This document shows, one piece after another, positions 1 to 6,352 of a DNA stretch of 10,082 nt. Where the stretch lies: the NCBI GenBank assembly GCA_029267975.1, contig JAJUHH010000074.1:1-10082 (forward strand). Direction: 5' to 3'. Numbering within the stretch: the stretch's first letter is position 1; every line of letters begins with the position of its first letter. The stretch comes from Clostridiales bacterium (GTDB lineage Bacteria > Bacillota > Clostridia > Lachnospirales > Lachnospiraceae). The notes beneath the pieces were generated by a model that was not told the origin of the DNA, made no database searches, and saw only the letters and a list, made by a program, of their open reading frames with translations. A program made the translations under genes and the position numbers.

Positions 1-124
1 GGACGGACCGGACGGCTGCCGGGGAAGGCTACCAGAAAAGCCGCCAGGGAAGACCACCAGAAAAGCCGCCAGGGAAGCCGCCAGGGAAGCCGCAGGGAAG
101 GCTGCCGGGGAGGGCCGCAGGGAA
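1..124. repeat. GC-rich degenerate tandem repeat upstream of the response regulator
   Basis: Two 25-bp units (25-49 and 50-74) differ at only two positions. They are followed by 12-bp units of GCCGCCAGGGAA at 65-76 and 77-88 (also at 40-51), an 11-bp variant at 89-99, and looser copies to 124. The stretch is much richer in G+C than the rest of the window. It has no stop codon in the frame of the following response regulator, so that frame is open to the window edge, but the implied Arg/Gly/Ala-rich peptide looks like no known domain. I read it as a minisatellite-like repeat in or next to the promoter region. The left end is cut by the window. Confidence 0.75.
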
Positions 125-141
125 TGGTTAGGAGGATTGCT

Positions 142-843
142 ATGGAACAGGATGTAATCTTAGTTGTGGATGATGATAAAGAAATAGCAGATTTGGTTGA
201 GATTCATTTAATCAGTGAAGGATATCAGGTTAGAAAGGCCAACAGTGCCAAAGAGGGCCTGCAGATTTTGGAGACAGAAGATATTAAGCTGGTTATTCTT
301 GATATTATGATGCCTGGCATGGATGGTCTGACCATGTGCCGTAAGATAAGGGAAAGCAGCACAGTCCCCATCATCATGCTGAGTGCAAAATCCAATGACC
401 TGGATAAGATTATCGGACTTGGGACCGGAGCAGATGATTATGTCATTAAGCCCTTTAATCCACTGGAGCTGACTGCCAGGGTAAAGTCCCAGCTTCGCAG
501 GTATACAAAATTTAATCCTAACTCCCATGATGATAGACAGGACAAGGAGATCGTACTGGATCACCTGGTGATTAATAAGGACACCCACAGAGTATGTGCT
601 TATGGCAAGGAAGTCAAGCTGACCCCCATAGAATTTGATATTTTGTACCTGCTGGCAAGTAATGTGGGCAGAGTATTTTCAACGGATGATATATTTGAGC
701 GGGTCTGGAATGAGAAGATCTATGAAGCAAATAACACGGTAATGGTGCATATACGGAGAATCAGGGAGAAGATTGAGATGGACTCAAGCAATTCCCAGAT
801 TATCAAAACTGTGTGGGGAGTAGGATATAAAATTGAAGAATAA
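142..843 (+). CDS. OmpR/PhoB-family response regulator, VanR-like
   Basis: Predicted cytoplasmic DNA-binding response regulator of 233 residues, the usual size for this family. The receiver domain (about 3-118) has the acidic pocket D10/D11, phospho-acceptor D54 in LDIMMPGMDG, S81, Y100 and K103 in the KPF motif. A winged-helix effector domain (about 135-231) ends in KTVWGVGYKIE, a hallmark of VanR-type regulators. The start at 142 is chosen because AGGAGG (130-135) lies 6 nt upstream; the in-frame ATG at 124 lies inside the repeat tract, and its only SD-like sequence is the repeat motif itself. The stop overlaps the kinase start by 11 bp, so the two are translationally coupled partners. The VanR resemblance is from family knowledge. 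No vanH/vanA/vanX-type resistance genes are present, so the regulon is unknown. An envelope stress role is inference. Confidence 0.93.
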   Translation: MEQDVILVVDDDKEIADLVEIHLISEGYQVRKANSAKEGLQILETEDIKLVILDIMMPGMDGLTMCRKIRESSTVPIIMLSAKSNDLDKIIGLGTGADDYVIKPFNPLELTARVKSQLRRYTKFNPNSHDDRQDKEIVLDHLVINKDTHRVCAYGKEVKLTPIEFDILYLLASNVGRVFSTDDIFERVWNEKIYEANNTVMVHIRRIREKIEMDSSNSQIIKTVWGVGYKIEE

Positions 844-1936
844 TATTTTCAAGAGCTTTCGCTTTGAGATCGTGTTATACAGTATCCTGAGTTTACTCTA
901 TACGCTTTTAACCCTTGCAATGCTCCACATGGGGATCTTTTTGCTGCTTCATAAAAGCTATCAGGAACTGTCCGGTGCGTCTGCGGTTTTTATGACAATC
1001 GCAACCCTTGCGGCAGCAATCTTACTATTTATAACCTATTTTCTTTTACTTACAAAAAAGTTCATTACCTATATTCGGGTGATCATCGACGGGATCAATC
1101 AGATCTCCCAGGGGAATTTCGGTAACCGGATTGTAATTGAGAATGAGGATGAGTTTGCCCTGTTAGCGGATAAGCTGAATCAGATGGCGGATGACATCAA
1201 GGAAATTATGGAAAATGAAAGGCGCAGCGAATACGCCAAGAACGAACTGATCACCAGTGTGGCCCATGACCTGCGGACCCCGCTTACCTCCATCATCGGC
1301 TATTTGGATCTGGTGTCCTCTAAGGAATTGCCTCACGAAACAAGCAGTAAATACATCGATATTGCCTACAATAAGTCAAAGCGTTTGGAGAAGCTGATTG
1401 ATGACCTGTTCACCTATACCAAATTCAACTTTGGAGAGGTCAAAGCAGACTTTACGGAAGTCGACATGGTAAAACTGCTAAATCAGTTAATTGATGAGTT
1501 TTATCCGAGCTTTGCAGAAAATAATCTGGAATATGAGTTTACAACTGCGGCAAGTGCCGCGATAATCAAGGCGGATGGCAACCTGCTTGCCAGGGCATTT
1601 GCCAATCTGATCAGTAATGCCATCAAATATGGCAAGGAAGGGAAGAAGATCGATATCAGCCTGGACAAATTCCCCACAGGAATTATGATCAATGTCACCA
1701 ATTACGGTGTTGTCATTCCCCAGGAGGATTTAACCCGGATCTTCCAGCGCTTCTATAGGGTAGAAAGCTCAAGGTCCAGCGAGACAGGGGGCAGCGGGCT
1801 GGGATTAGCTATTGCACAGAGTATTATTGAAATGCATGGGGGAACCATCACAGCAAGCAGTAACGAGGCCGGAACAGTATTTTCCGTAGAATTATATAAT
1901 GAACCACATTGCGCCCATAACAAATCGAGCCATTGA
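833..1936 (+). CDS. Membrane sensor histidine kinase, VanS-like
   Basis: Partner kinase of the upstream regulator, 367 residues. Two hydrophobic segments (about 13-38 and 48-74) enclose a very short extracellular loop of some ten residues, then a HAMP-like linker (about 75-128). The H-box SVAHDLRTPL places the phospho-acceptor at H145. The ATPase domain has the N-box NLISNAIKYG (N258, N262), an F-box-like RIFQRFYRVESSRS, and a G2 box GGSGLGLAIA (319-328). The G1 position reads NYGVVIP (290-296) instead of DxGxG, a divergence I believe is common in VanS-like kinases. The start is TTG at 833, overlapping the regulator end, with GGGGAG (815-820) and AGGA (822-825) as the only SD candidates; the first ATG lies near residue 30, inside the first membrane span, so TTG is preferred. 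The tiny loop suggests sensing in or near the membrane. Confidence 0.92.
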   Translation: MKNNIFKSFRFEIVLYSILSLLYTLLTLAMLHMGIFLLLHKSYQELSGASAVFMTIATLAAAILLFITYFLLLTKKFITYIRVIIDGINQISQGNFGNRIVIENEDEFALLADKLNQMADDIKEIMENERRSEYAKNELITSVAHDLRTPLTSIIGYLDLVSSKELPHETSSKYIDIAYNKSKRLEKLIDDLFTYTKFNFGEVKADFTEVDMVKLLNQLIDEFYPSFAENNLEYEFTTAASAAIIKADGNLLARAFANLISNAIKYGKEGKKIDISLDKFPTGIMINVTNYGVVIPQEDLTRIFQRFYRVESSRSSETGGSGLGLAIAQSIIEMHGGTITASSNEAGTVFSVELYNEPHCAHNKSSH

Positions 1937-1961
1937 TTACCTTGAATCAATGGCTCGATTT
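1922..1961 (+). terminator. Hairpin terminator overlapping the kinase stop codon
   Basis: A perfect 17-bp inverted repeat (1922-1938 with 1945-1961) encloses a 6-nt loop and is followed by only a short T run (TTTTG). It contains the last codons and TGA stop (1934-1936) of the histidine kinase gene. In the opposite direction the stem is followed by TTTGTT, so it may also stop transcripts from the convergent minus-strand gene. The weak T-tract means termination efficiency is uncertain; an mRNA-protecting 3' hairpin is an alternative. Confidence 0.8.
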
Positions 1962-2074
1962 TGTGAACTATGAAAACGGAAGAAGAAAAAATATAGTTTT
2001 ATTATAGCATAATATACAGAAAAAGATACCTTATATTATAAAGTTAACAAAAATTAATATTTGTGTAATGTTTT

Positions 2075-2878
2075 TTACTGCATATACAGGCTTTCTGCAT
2101 AGGAAATCAGTCTTTTTGATATACGGATTTTCTGAAAGGTGGCGGCATATGCAATCTCATCCATGCCTTCTATAAAGTTCTGAGGAAAGTTCTTTGCCAA
2201 TCCCTTATTTTGCAAAAGTAACGCAGCCTTATTGTATGCTATGGCAGCTTCTGCCTCCGTGGGATAACGCCCGATCAGGTAATTGCCATTGATATGAATG
2301 TGAGCCAGGTATACAGGGCTCCCGCCCTTCACTACTTTTGTGACTCCATGATAGGAATTAATGACTTCGATATTGTGGTAGCTAAAGTCTGTATTATCGC
2401 CATTCACAAAGCGGTAATCCCTTCCCGGCACGGCATAGTTTTTTATGCCATAGCGGGACAATATATTTACCTGCATTCCATAATCCGATACAAAAAGGTG
2501 CCCGCCCCGCTTCATAATCTTATGATGGGCATAATAAAAAAGATCCTCTGCATCAAAACGCAGACGGGTATCCTGATCTATATAATAGAAGAAATAGCGT
2601 TTTCTTAAATAAATAGGATTTTTAAAATAAATCTGATTGTCACGGAAGTTGATTAAGACCACCCATTTATCAAAGGAAAGCGGACAGTTTTTTGGGTATT
2701 TTTCGATTGTAAATGAGGAGGAAGGATCCAGTACTCTGTCTGCTGTTTGATAGGCCTGACTGGCCGCCGCCTCCGTTGCATAACTGCCCAGACTGATATG
2801 CTTTCCACGGTAAGTGATGGAAGCTCTGTAGTAGCGCTCACCATTTTTACGATAAGCTTCATATGCTCCTGGTAACAT
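2075..2878 (-). CDS. AP2-like domain protein with degenerate HNH-like core
   Basis: Protein of 267 residues. Residues about 16-50 (YRASITYRGKHISLGSY followed by TEAAASQAY) and about 188-225 (LAHIHINGNYLIGRYPTEAE followed by AAIAYNKAA) each have the AP2/ERF-like three-strand-plus-helix pattern with the 'LG-Y/F-T-EAA-AY' signature. Between them, about 150-175, DYRFVNGDNTDFSYHNIEVIN matches the shape of an HNH/homing-endonuclease core (usual H-x-G-D-x-x-DNR-x-x-NLE), but the expected histidine before the GD and the DNR arginine are missing. This suggests a DNA-binding protein derived from an AP2-HNH homing endonuclease that has probably lost nuclease activity (inference). The ATG at 2878 has GAGGTGG (complement of 2888-2894) 9 nt upstream. 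It is transcribed alone, convergent with the two-component system and divergent from the wall hydrolase. A transcription regulator role is possible but unproven. Confidence 0.85.
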   Translation of the reverse strand: MLPGAYEAYRKNGERYYRASITYRGKHISLGSYATEAAASQAYQTADRVLDPSSSFTIEKYPKNCPLSFDKWVVLINFRDNQIYFKNPIYLRKRYFFYYIDQDTRLRFDAEDLFYYAHHKIMKRGGHLFVSDYGMQVNILSRYGIKNYAVPGRDYRFVNGDNTDFSYHNIEVINSYHGVTKVVKGGSPVYLAHIHINGNYLIGRYPTEAEAAIAYNKAALLLQNKGLAKNFPQNFIEGMDEIAYAATFQKIRISKRLISYAESLYMQ

Positions 2879-3212
2879 AATTTTTTACCACCTCAAGTTC
2901 AATATAACAGAAAGAAATTCATCCTGCAACGTGGGATCAATTGTAGATATTTGTTAAGGAAATGTTACTGACCATTTGTGTAGAATGACCTGTTTTGCCC
3001 TCAAAAACCATACTAAAGCAGTAGAATATGTATAAACTTGGACAAATTGGAATAAAATAGTTAATAAATCCTTAATAAATTGTTAAATATTACTTGTTTA
3101 TATTGCATAAAAGGAAACATCTTACAAGAAGATATATTGTTACAATTTTCCGATAATGTCAGAACATGGTAAATTTGGTCTAGTTGTTTATAACGAAATT
3201 GAGAGGGTCTTA
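2879..3212. other. Divergent AT-rich spacer, left part
   Basis: Non-coding between the minus-strand AP2-like gene and the wall hydrolase promoter. It holds the RBS of the AP2-like gene at the left end (complement of 2888-2894). I see no convincing promoter for that gene: a TATATT/TTGCAG pair (complement of 2901-2906 and 2924-2929, 17-bp spacer) would place the start site inside the RBS. At 3061-3091 TTAATAAAT occurs twice, exactly 11 bp apart, followed by TTAAATATT at the next 11-bp step. No open reading frame of interest was found. Confidence 0.6.
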
Positions 3213-3241
3213 TTGACACTATATGTGTCCTTGCCTATAAT
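3213..3241 (+). promoter_or_regulatory. Perfect consensus sigma-A promoter for the SleB-like gene
   Basis: TTGACA (3213-3218), a 17-bp spacer, and TATAAT (3236-3241) match the housekeeping consensus at all 12 positions. The start site would be near 3248, giving a leader of about 115 nt. The spacer region carries inverted GACAC/GTGTC arms (3215-3219 and 3225-3229), a possible operator. A promoter this strong in front of a wall-degrading enzyme suggests that repression or post-transcriptional control limits output (inference). Confidence 0.85.
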
Positions 3242-3242
3242 G

Positions 3243-3290
3243 CATGATAGCATTACCAATCATTCCAATTTATGGAATATAACTATCATG
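3243..3290 (+). promoter_or_regulatory. Nested inverted repeats at the SleB-like transcript start
   Basis: Outer arms CATGATAG (3243-3250) and CTATCATG (3283-3290) are perfect 8-bp complements. Inside them ATTCCA (3262-3267) and TGGAAT (3273-3278) form a 6-bp stem with a 5-nt loop. Because the outer left arm spans the predicted start site, this could be an operator for a dimeric repressor or, in part, a 5' leader hairpin. A further CATGATAAT occurs at 3315-3323, with its complement ATTATC at 3332-3337. Confidence 0.5.
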
Positions 3291-3363
3291 AATTTATTCC
3301 CCAAAATACAGTTTCATGATAATTAATTTCCATTATCTTATCAAAAAGAGAGAGGAAAAATTT

Positions 3364-4335
3364 ATGTCAATGATAAATTTGTTTCTTCAAAAGCGAAAGA
3401 TGCATGAGAGCCATCATGGTATCATAATGGTGATCGCGGCATATGCTCTGTCGGTTATACTGCTGATTATGGGTTCTGATATGTTTTATAATATTAACTC
3501 CGAAGCCGCAGGAATGAGCAAAACAACAGATGAAGAGACACAGAAGAAAATGATCGGAAGGTTATCAGAGGTAACGTCCAAAGATGTACAAGCTGTATTA
3601 GCTATGTCACAGCTCCCCTATGGCTTTACCGAGTTAGGGCAGACCGGTCTGGGTGCTGTTAGCTCAGAGGAAACTGCAAAGCCAGTTCAGAATGTGGAGG
3701 AGGAAGAAGACTCCGTACAGGACCATACCATGTGGTTGCTTGGCAGCGCAATGAACAGCAAAGAGTACAATGAAATACTACAGCAAATCACAAGCCTTGA
3801 TCCGGTGAACTATGCAGTAAGTGCTAAGAAAGATACCACAGCTAAGGCTGAAGCTGAGGAGGCATCCTCCACAGCAAAGAAGTCTAGCAGCAAAGAGGAT
3901 GAGATCCAAAGCCTGTCAACGGAGGAAACTGTCACCAGCTCCGGTTATAAGGTCACCAGTGAAGAGGTAGCTATGCTGGAACGAATTGTACAAGCAGAAG
4001 CCGGCGGTGAGGATATGGTAGGCAAGATCTTAATAGCCAATGTCATCATGAACCGAATTCAGGATGATGATTTTCCTGATACGATTGAGGATGTCATCTT
4101 TCAGAACAATGACGGTGAATATCAATTCTCACCGGTGGATGATAAGCGCTATTACTCGGTGAAAATCTCCCGCAGCACCAAGGAAGCAGTGAAAAGAGCA
4201 CTGGACGGAGAGGATTATTCCAAAGGAGCCTTATATTTTATCGCCAGAAAAAGAACGAATTCCAAGAGTGCAGCCTGGTTTGATAATAACCTGAAATGGC
4301 TTTTTAAGCATGGCGGACATGAATTCTATAAGTAA
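3364..4335 (+). CDS. Membrane-anchored SleB-family cell wall hydrolase
   Basis: Protein of 323 residues. A short basic N-terminus is followed by one membrane span (about 19-37), a long low-complexity Glu/Lys/Ser/Thr-rich stalk (about 45-195), and a C-terminal SleB/CwlJ (Hydrolase_2) domain (about 199-323). In that domain the catalytic glutamate is probably E212 in VQAEAGGE; it also shows IANVIMNRI, a QFSPV segment (254-258) and the usual ending HGGHEFYK. Family members cleave peptidoglycan as lytic transglycosylases. This one lacks a peptidoglycan-binding domain and has a transmembrane anchor instead of a cleavable spore-enzyme signal, so vegetative wall remodelling is as likely as spore cortex lysis. 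The start at 3364 is chosen for GAGAGAGG (3348-3355) 8 nt upstream; the ATG at 3316 has no RBS. It is transcribed alone from the promoter at 3213-3241. Confidence 0.9.
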   Translation: MSMINLFLQKRKMHESHHGIIMVIAAYALSVILLIMGSDMFYNINSEAAGMSKTTDEETQKKMIGRLSEVTSKDVQAVLAMSQLPYGFTELGQTGLGAVSSEETAKPVQNVEEEEDSVQDHTMWLLGSAMNSKEYNEILQQITSLDPVNYAVSAKKDTTAKAEAEEASSTAKKSSSKEDEIQSLSTEETVTSSGYKVTSEEVAMLERIVQAEAGGEDMVGKILIANVIMNRIQDDDFPDTIEDVIFQNNDGEYQFSPVDDKRYYSVKISRSTKEAVKRALDGEDYSKGALYFIARKRTNSKSAAWFDNNLKWLFKHGGHEFYK

Positions 4336-4358
4336 AAGCTTATAAATCTGGGGTTGGG

Positions 4359-4379
4359 TATTGTTGGGCGTGAACAATA
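4359..4379 (+). other. Small hairpin after the SleB-like gene
   Basis: TATTGTT (4359-4365) pairs with AACAATA (4373-4379) around a 7-nt loop, 24 bp after the stop codon. There is no T-tract, so it is a poor intrinsic terminator. No better terminator is visible between this gene and thrC. Confidence 0.3.
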
Positions 4380-4420
4380 ACCAGGACAGTAAGGCGGAAC
4401 ATAATTGAATAAAATCAATA

Positions 4421-4450
4421 TTGTGTATGGGCAGTAGGTCATGTTATAAT
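4421..4450 (+). promoter_or_regulatory. Extended -10 promoter of thrC
   Basis: TATAAT (4445-4450) is preceded by TG at the extended -10 position (TGTTATAAT, 4442-4450). The weak -35 candidate TTGTGT (4421-4426) lies 18 bp upstream. The start site would be near 4457, giving a leader of about 93 nt. The leader has two minor inverted repeats: TGAAAG/CTTTCA (4470-4475, 4502-4507) and TGATT/AATCA (4476-4480, 4484-4488). No T-box or leader-peptide attenuator was recognised. Confidence 0.75.
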
Positions 4451-4549
4451 ACTTGAAACTTGTGACGTGTGAAAGTGATTGGTAATCAATGATAGGTAGT
4501 GCTTTCATTAAATCTCAAGTGAAATATGAAAAAGGGGATTGAAATTATT

Positions 4550-6040
4550 ATGAACCTAATGTACAGGAGCACAAGAGGATCTGGCAATGCAGTAACTGCA
4601 TCCCAGGCGATTTTACAGGGCTTATCACCGGACGGTGGTTTGTATGTTCCGGAGACCATACCACAATTACAAAAATCAATGAAAGAGCTGTCCAAAATGG
4701 ATTATCGTGAGACAGCTTATGAGGTTATGAGATTATTTCTAACCGATTATAGTACGGAGGAGCTTAAGGATTGTATTGATAAGGCATATGATTCTAAGTT
4801 TGACACTCCGGAGATTGCACCAATCAGGCAGGCAGGACAGGCATATTATCTGGAGCTTTTTCATGGAGCTACCATTGCGTTTAAAGATATGGCCTTGTCC
4901 ATCCTGCCTCATTTGTTAACAAAAGCAGCGAAGAAGAATAAGATAAAGGAGCAGATTGTTATATTAACTGCTACCTCGGGAGATACCGGCAAAGCAGCCC
5001 TTGCAGGATTTGCAGATGTGGAAGGAACCAGTATTATCGTATTCTATCCCAAAGACGGTGTCAGCAGTGTCCAGGAGAAGCAGATGGTAACCCAACAGGG
5101 TACCAATACCCAGGTCATTGGAATCCTGGGGAACTTTGATGATGCCCAGACCGGTGTTAAGAATATTTTTAACAATGCGGAGCTTGGTAAACGCCTAAAG
5201 AATGCAGGTTATCTGTTCTCTTCTGCAAATTCCATCAATATTGGCAGGTTGGTTCCTCAGATCGTATATTATGTCTACTCTTATGCCTCTTTATATAAGA
5301 AAAAACAGATATCCGAAGGGGAGAAAATCAATGTGGTTGTACCCACCGGCAACTTCGGCAATATCCTTGCCGCGTACTATGCAAAGAGGTTGGGAGTGCC
5401 CATCGATAAGCTGATCTGCGCATCCAACGAGAATAAGGTTCTTTATGATTTCTTTGAGAGCGGAAGATATGATAAGAACAGGGAATTCATCCTGACGGAA
5501 TCACCTTCCATGGACATTCTGGTTTCCAGTAACCTGGAGCGACTCATCTATCATATTGCGGATGATGATGCTGAGAAAACTGCTCAGCTTATGAAGGCCC
5601 TATCCACCCAAGGGGTTTACGAAATAAGTGAAAGCATGAAAGCCAATCTTAAGGATTTCGTCGGAGGTTGGTCAGACCGCCAGCAGACAAGGGATGCTAT
5701 CCGTAAGCTTTACCATGATAATGCTTATGTGATCGACCCTCATACAGCAGTAGCGGCAAGCGTATATCTGGATTATACGGCAAAGACCGGAGACCAGACC
5801 AAGACAGTGATCGTATCCACAGCCAGTCCCTATAAATTTGCTGACAGTGTTCTTGATGCGCTTCAGACAGGGGAGCTGCCAAAGGATGATTATGAGCAGG
5901 CCAAGCTGCTCAGCAAGGTATCAAAAACCGGCATTCCCAAAGCAGTGGAGGAGCTTCAGAGCGCACCTGTAGTACACAAAACTGTATGTGAAACAGGGAA
6001 TATGCAGGAGATTGTCGAGAAATTATTAAAAATAATCTAA
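4550..6040 (+). CDS. thrC: Threonine synthase (PLP-dependent)
   Basis: Cytoplasmic enzyme of 496 residues that converts O-phospho-L-homoserine to L-threonine and phosphate, the last step of threonine biosynthesis. The N-terminus YRSTRG...VTASQAILQGLSPDGGLYVP is typical of the long bacterial ThrC class. The PLP-binding lysine is K112 in HGATIAFKDMALS; TATSGDTGKAALAGF and VPTGNFGNILAAYYAKRLG are the substrate- and cofactor-phosphate motifs. Length is normal and nothing is missing. I chose ATG 4550 because AGGGGA (4533-4538) lies 11 nt upstream. The ATG at 4526 has no RBS, and the ATG at 4559 is further from the SD. It stands alone, without hom or thrB, so the pathway genes are elsewhere. No terminator follows; the next promoter begins 24 bp after the stop. 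Confidence 0.96.
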   Translation: MNLMYRSTRGSGNAVTASQAILQGLSPDGGLYVPETIPQLQKSMKELSKMDYRETAYEVMRLFLTDYSTEELKDCIDKAYDSKFDTPEIAPIRQAGQAYYLELFHGATIAFKDMALSILPHLLTKAAKKNKIKEQIVILTATSGDTGKAALAGFADVEGTSIIVFYPKDGVSSVQEKQMVTQQGTNTQVIGILGNFDDAQTGVKNIFNNAELGKRLKNAGYLFSSANSINIGRLVPQIVYYVYSYASLYKKKQISEGEKINVVVPTGNFGNILAAYYAKRLGVPIDKLICASNENKVLYDFFESGRYDKNREFILTESPSMDILVSSNLERLIYHIADDDAEKTAQLMKALSTQGVYEISESMKANLKDFVGGWSDRQQTRDAIRKLYHDNAYVIDPHTAVAASVYLDYTAKTGDQTKTVIVSTASPYKFADSVLDALQTGELPKDDYEQAKLLSKVSKTGIPKAVEELQSAPVVHKTVCETGNMQEIVEKLLKII

Positions 6041-6043
6041 TTG

Positions 6044-6092
6044 TGACAAAAGCATGACATAAAATTGACACAATCAAAGTGCATATTATAAA
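6044..6092 (+). promoter_or_regulatory. Upstream promoter of the surface-protein gene with 11-bp-phased TGACA boxes
   Basis: TTGACA (6065-6070), a 16-bp spacer and TATAAA (6087-6092) form a good housekeeping promoter with a start near 6099. TGACA occurs at 6044-6048, 6055-6059 and 6066-6070, each exactly 11 bp from the next; the last is part of the -35 box and the first begins 3 bp after the thrC stop. Direct repeats at 11-bp period are a usual binding layout for OmpR/PhoB-family regulators, so this may be an operator (inference). The leader made from here would be about 380 nt. Confidence 0.65.
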
Positions 6093-6094
6093 CA

Positions 6095-6235
6095 TAGTCA
6101 AGGCGGCGCCACGGTAACTGCTGGTCCTCCTCTTCGGCAGATGAAGTCACATCCTATTCTACATATGCCGGAGCAGGGAGAGAACAGGGGAAACCAAAAC
6201 GGCGAGGGGGAGACTCCTGGACGGCATTTTGACTA
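6095..6235 (+). ncRNA. Candidate structured leader RNA of the surface-protein gene
   Basis: A GC-rich island in an otherwise AT-rich spacer. Visible helices on the + strand: a closing stem TAGTCAA/TTGACTA (6095-6101 with 6229-6235); a hairpin CTGCTG/CGGCAG (6118-6123 with 6135-6140, one G-U pair); and a long arm ATGCCG/CGGCAT (6165-6170 with 6222-6227) continued by CAGGGAG/CTCCTG (6174-6180 with 6214-6219, one bulge). Together these form a closed multi-branch fold. I compared it from memory with c-di-GMP, c-di-AMP, cobalamin, glycine, ZTP, guanidine and T-box consensus sequences and found no full match. It may be a riboswitch-like or mRNA-stabilising element. The predicted start near 6099 clips part of the closing stem unless thrC transcripts read through. 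Confidence 0.45.
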
Positions 6236-6323
6236 AGATATAATCTGTCTCAAACAGGGAGAAAAAGGCGATTTGTAAAGTTGGTTGACTGGTAAAATAT
6301 CCAAGTATATTGGACGAAAACGC

Positions 6324-6352
6324 TTGACCTTTTTTACCATAATTGTTATAAT
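6324..6352 (+). promoter_or_regulatory. Proximal strong promoter of the surface-protein gene
   Basis: TTGACC (6324-6329), a 17-bp spacer and TATAAT (6347-6352) with an extended -10 TG (6344-6345) make a near-consensus promoter. The start site would be near 6359, giving a leader of about 120 nt that omits the structured segment upstream. Having this as well as the promoter at 6065-6092 fits a very highly or dually expressed gene. A third, weaker TATAAT is at 6239-6244 without a good -35. Confidence 0.75.

Noticed and set aside
124..141. Upstream ATG start for the response regulator
   Set aside because: It lies in the repeat tract, whereas ATG 142 has AGGAGG at 6-nt spacing and the protein then begins where VanR-type regulators begin.
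142..1936. Vancomycin resistance locus
   Set aside because: Only the regulator/kinase resemblance is present; no ligase, dehydrogenase or dipeptidase genes are in the window.
3316..3363. Longer N-terminus for the SleB-like protein
   Set aside because: There is no RBS before 3316, and it overlaps an inverted repeat; the ATG at 3364 has GAGAGAGG at 8-nt spacing.
3364..4335. Dedicated spore cortex-lytic enzyme (true SleB)
   Set aside because: The domain fits, but the membrane anchor, long charged stalk and lack of a peptidoglycan-binding domain differ from SleB, and no ypeB-like partner follows.
4526..4549. Earlier ATG start for thrC
   Set aside because: The purine-rich RBS for the gene lies downstream of this ATG, between it and the ATG at 4550, and the 4550 start fits known ThrC N-termini.
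6095..6235. c-di-AMP or c-di-GMP riboswitch call
   Set aside because: GGGGAAACC is reminiscent of parts of these, but the invariant downstream blocks (such as CAGCTAACCTCGTA for c-di-AMP or GACGCAAAGCCTCCGG for c-di-GMP-I) are absent.
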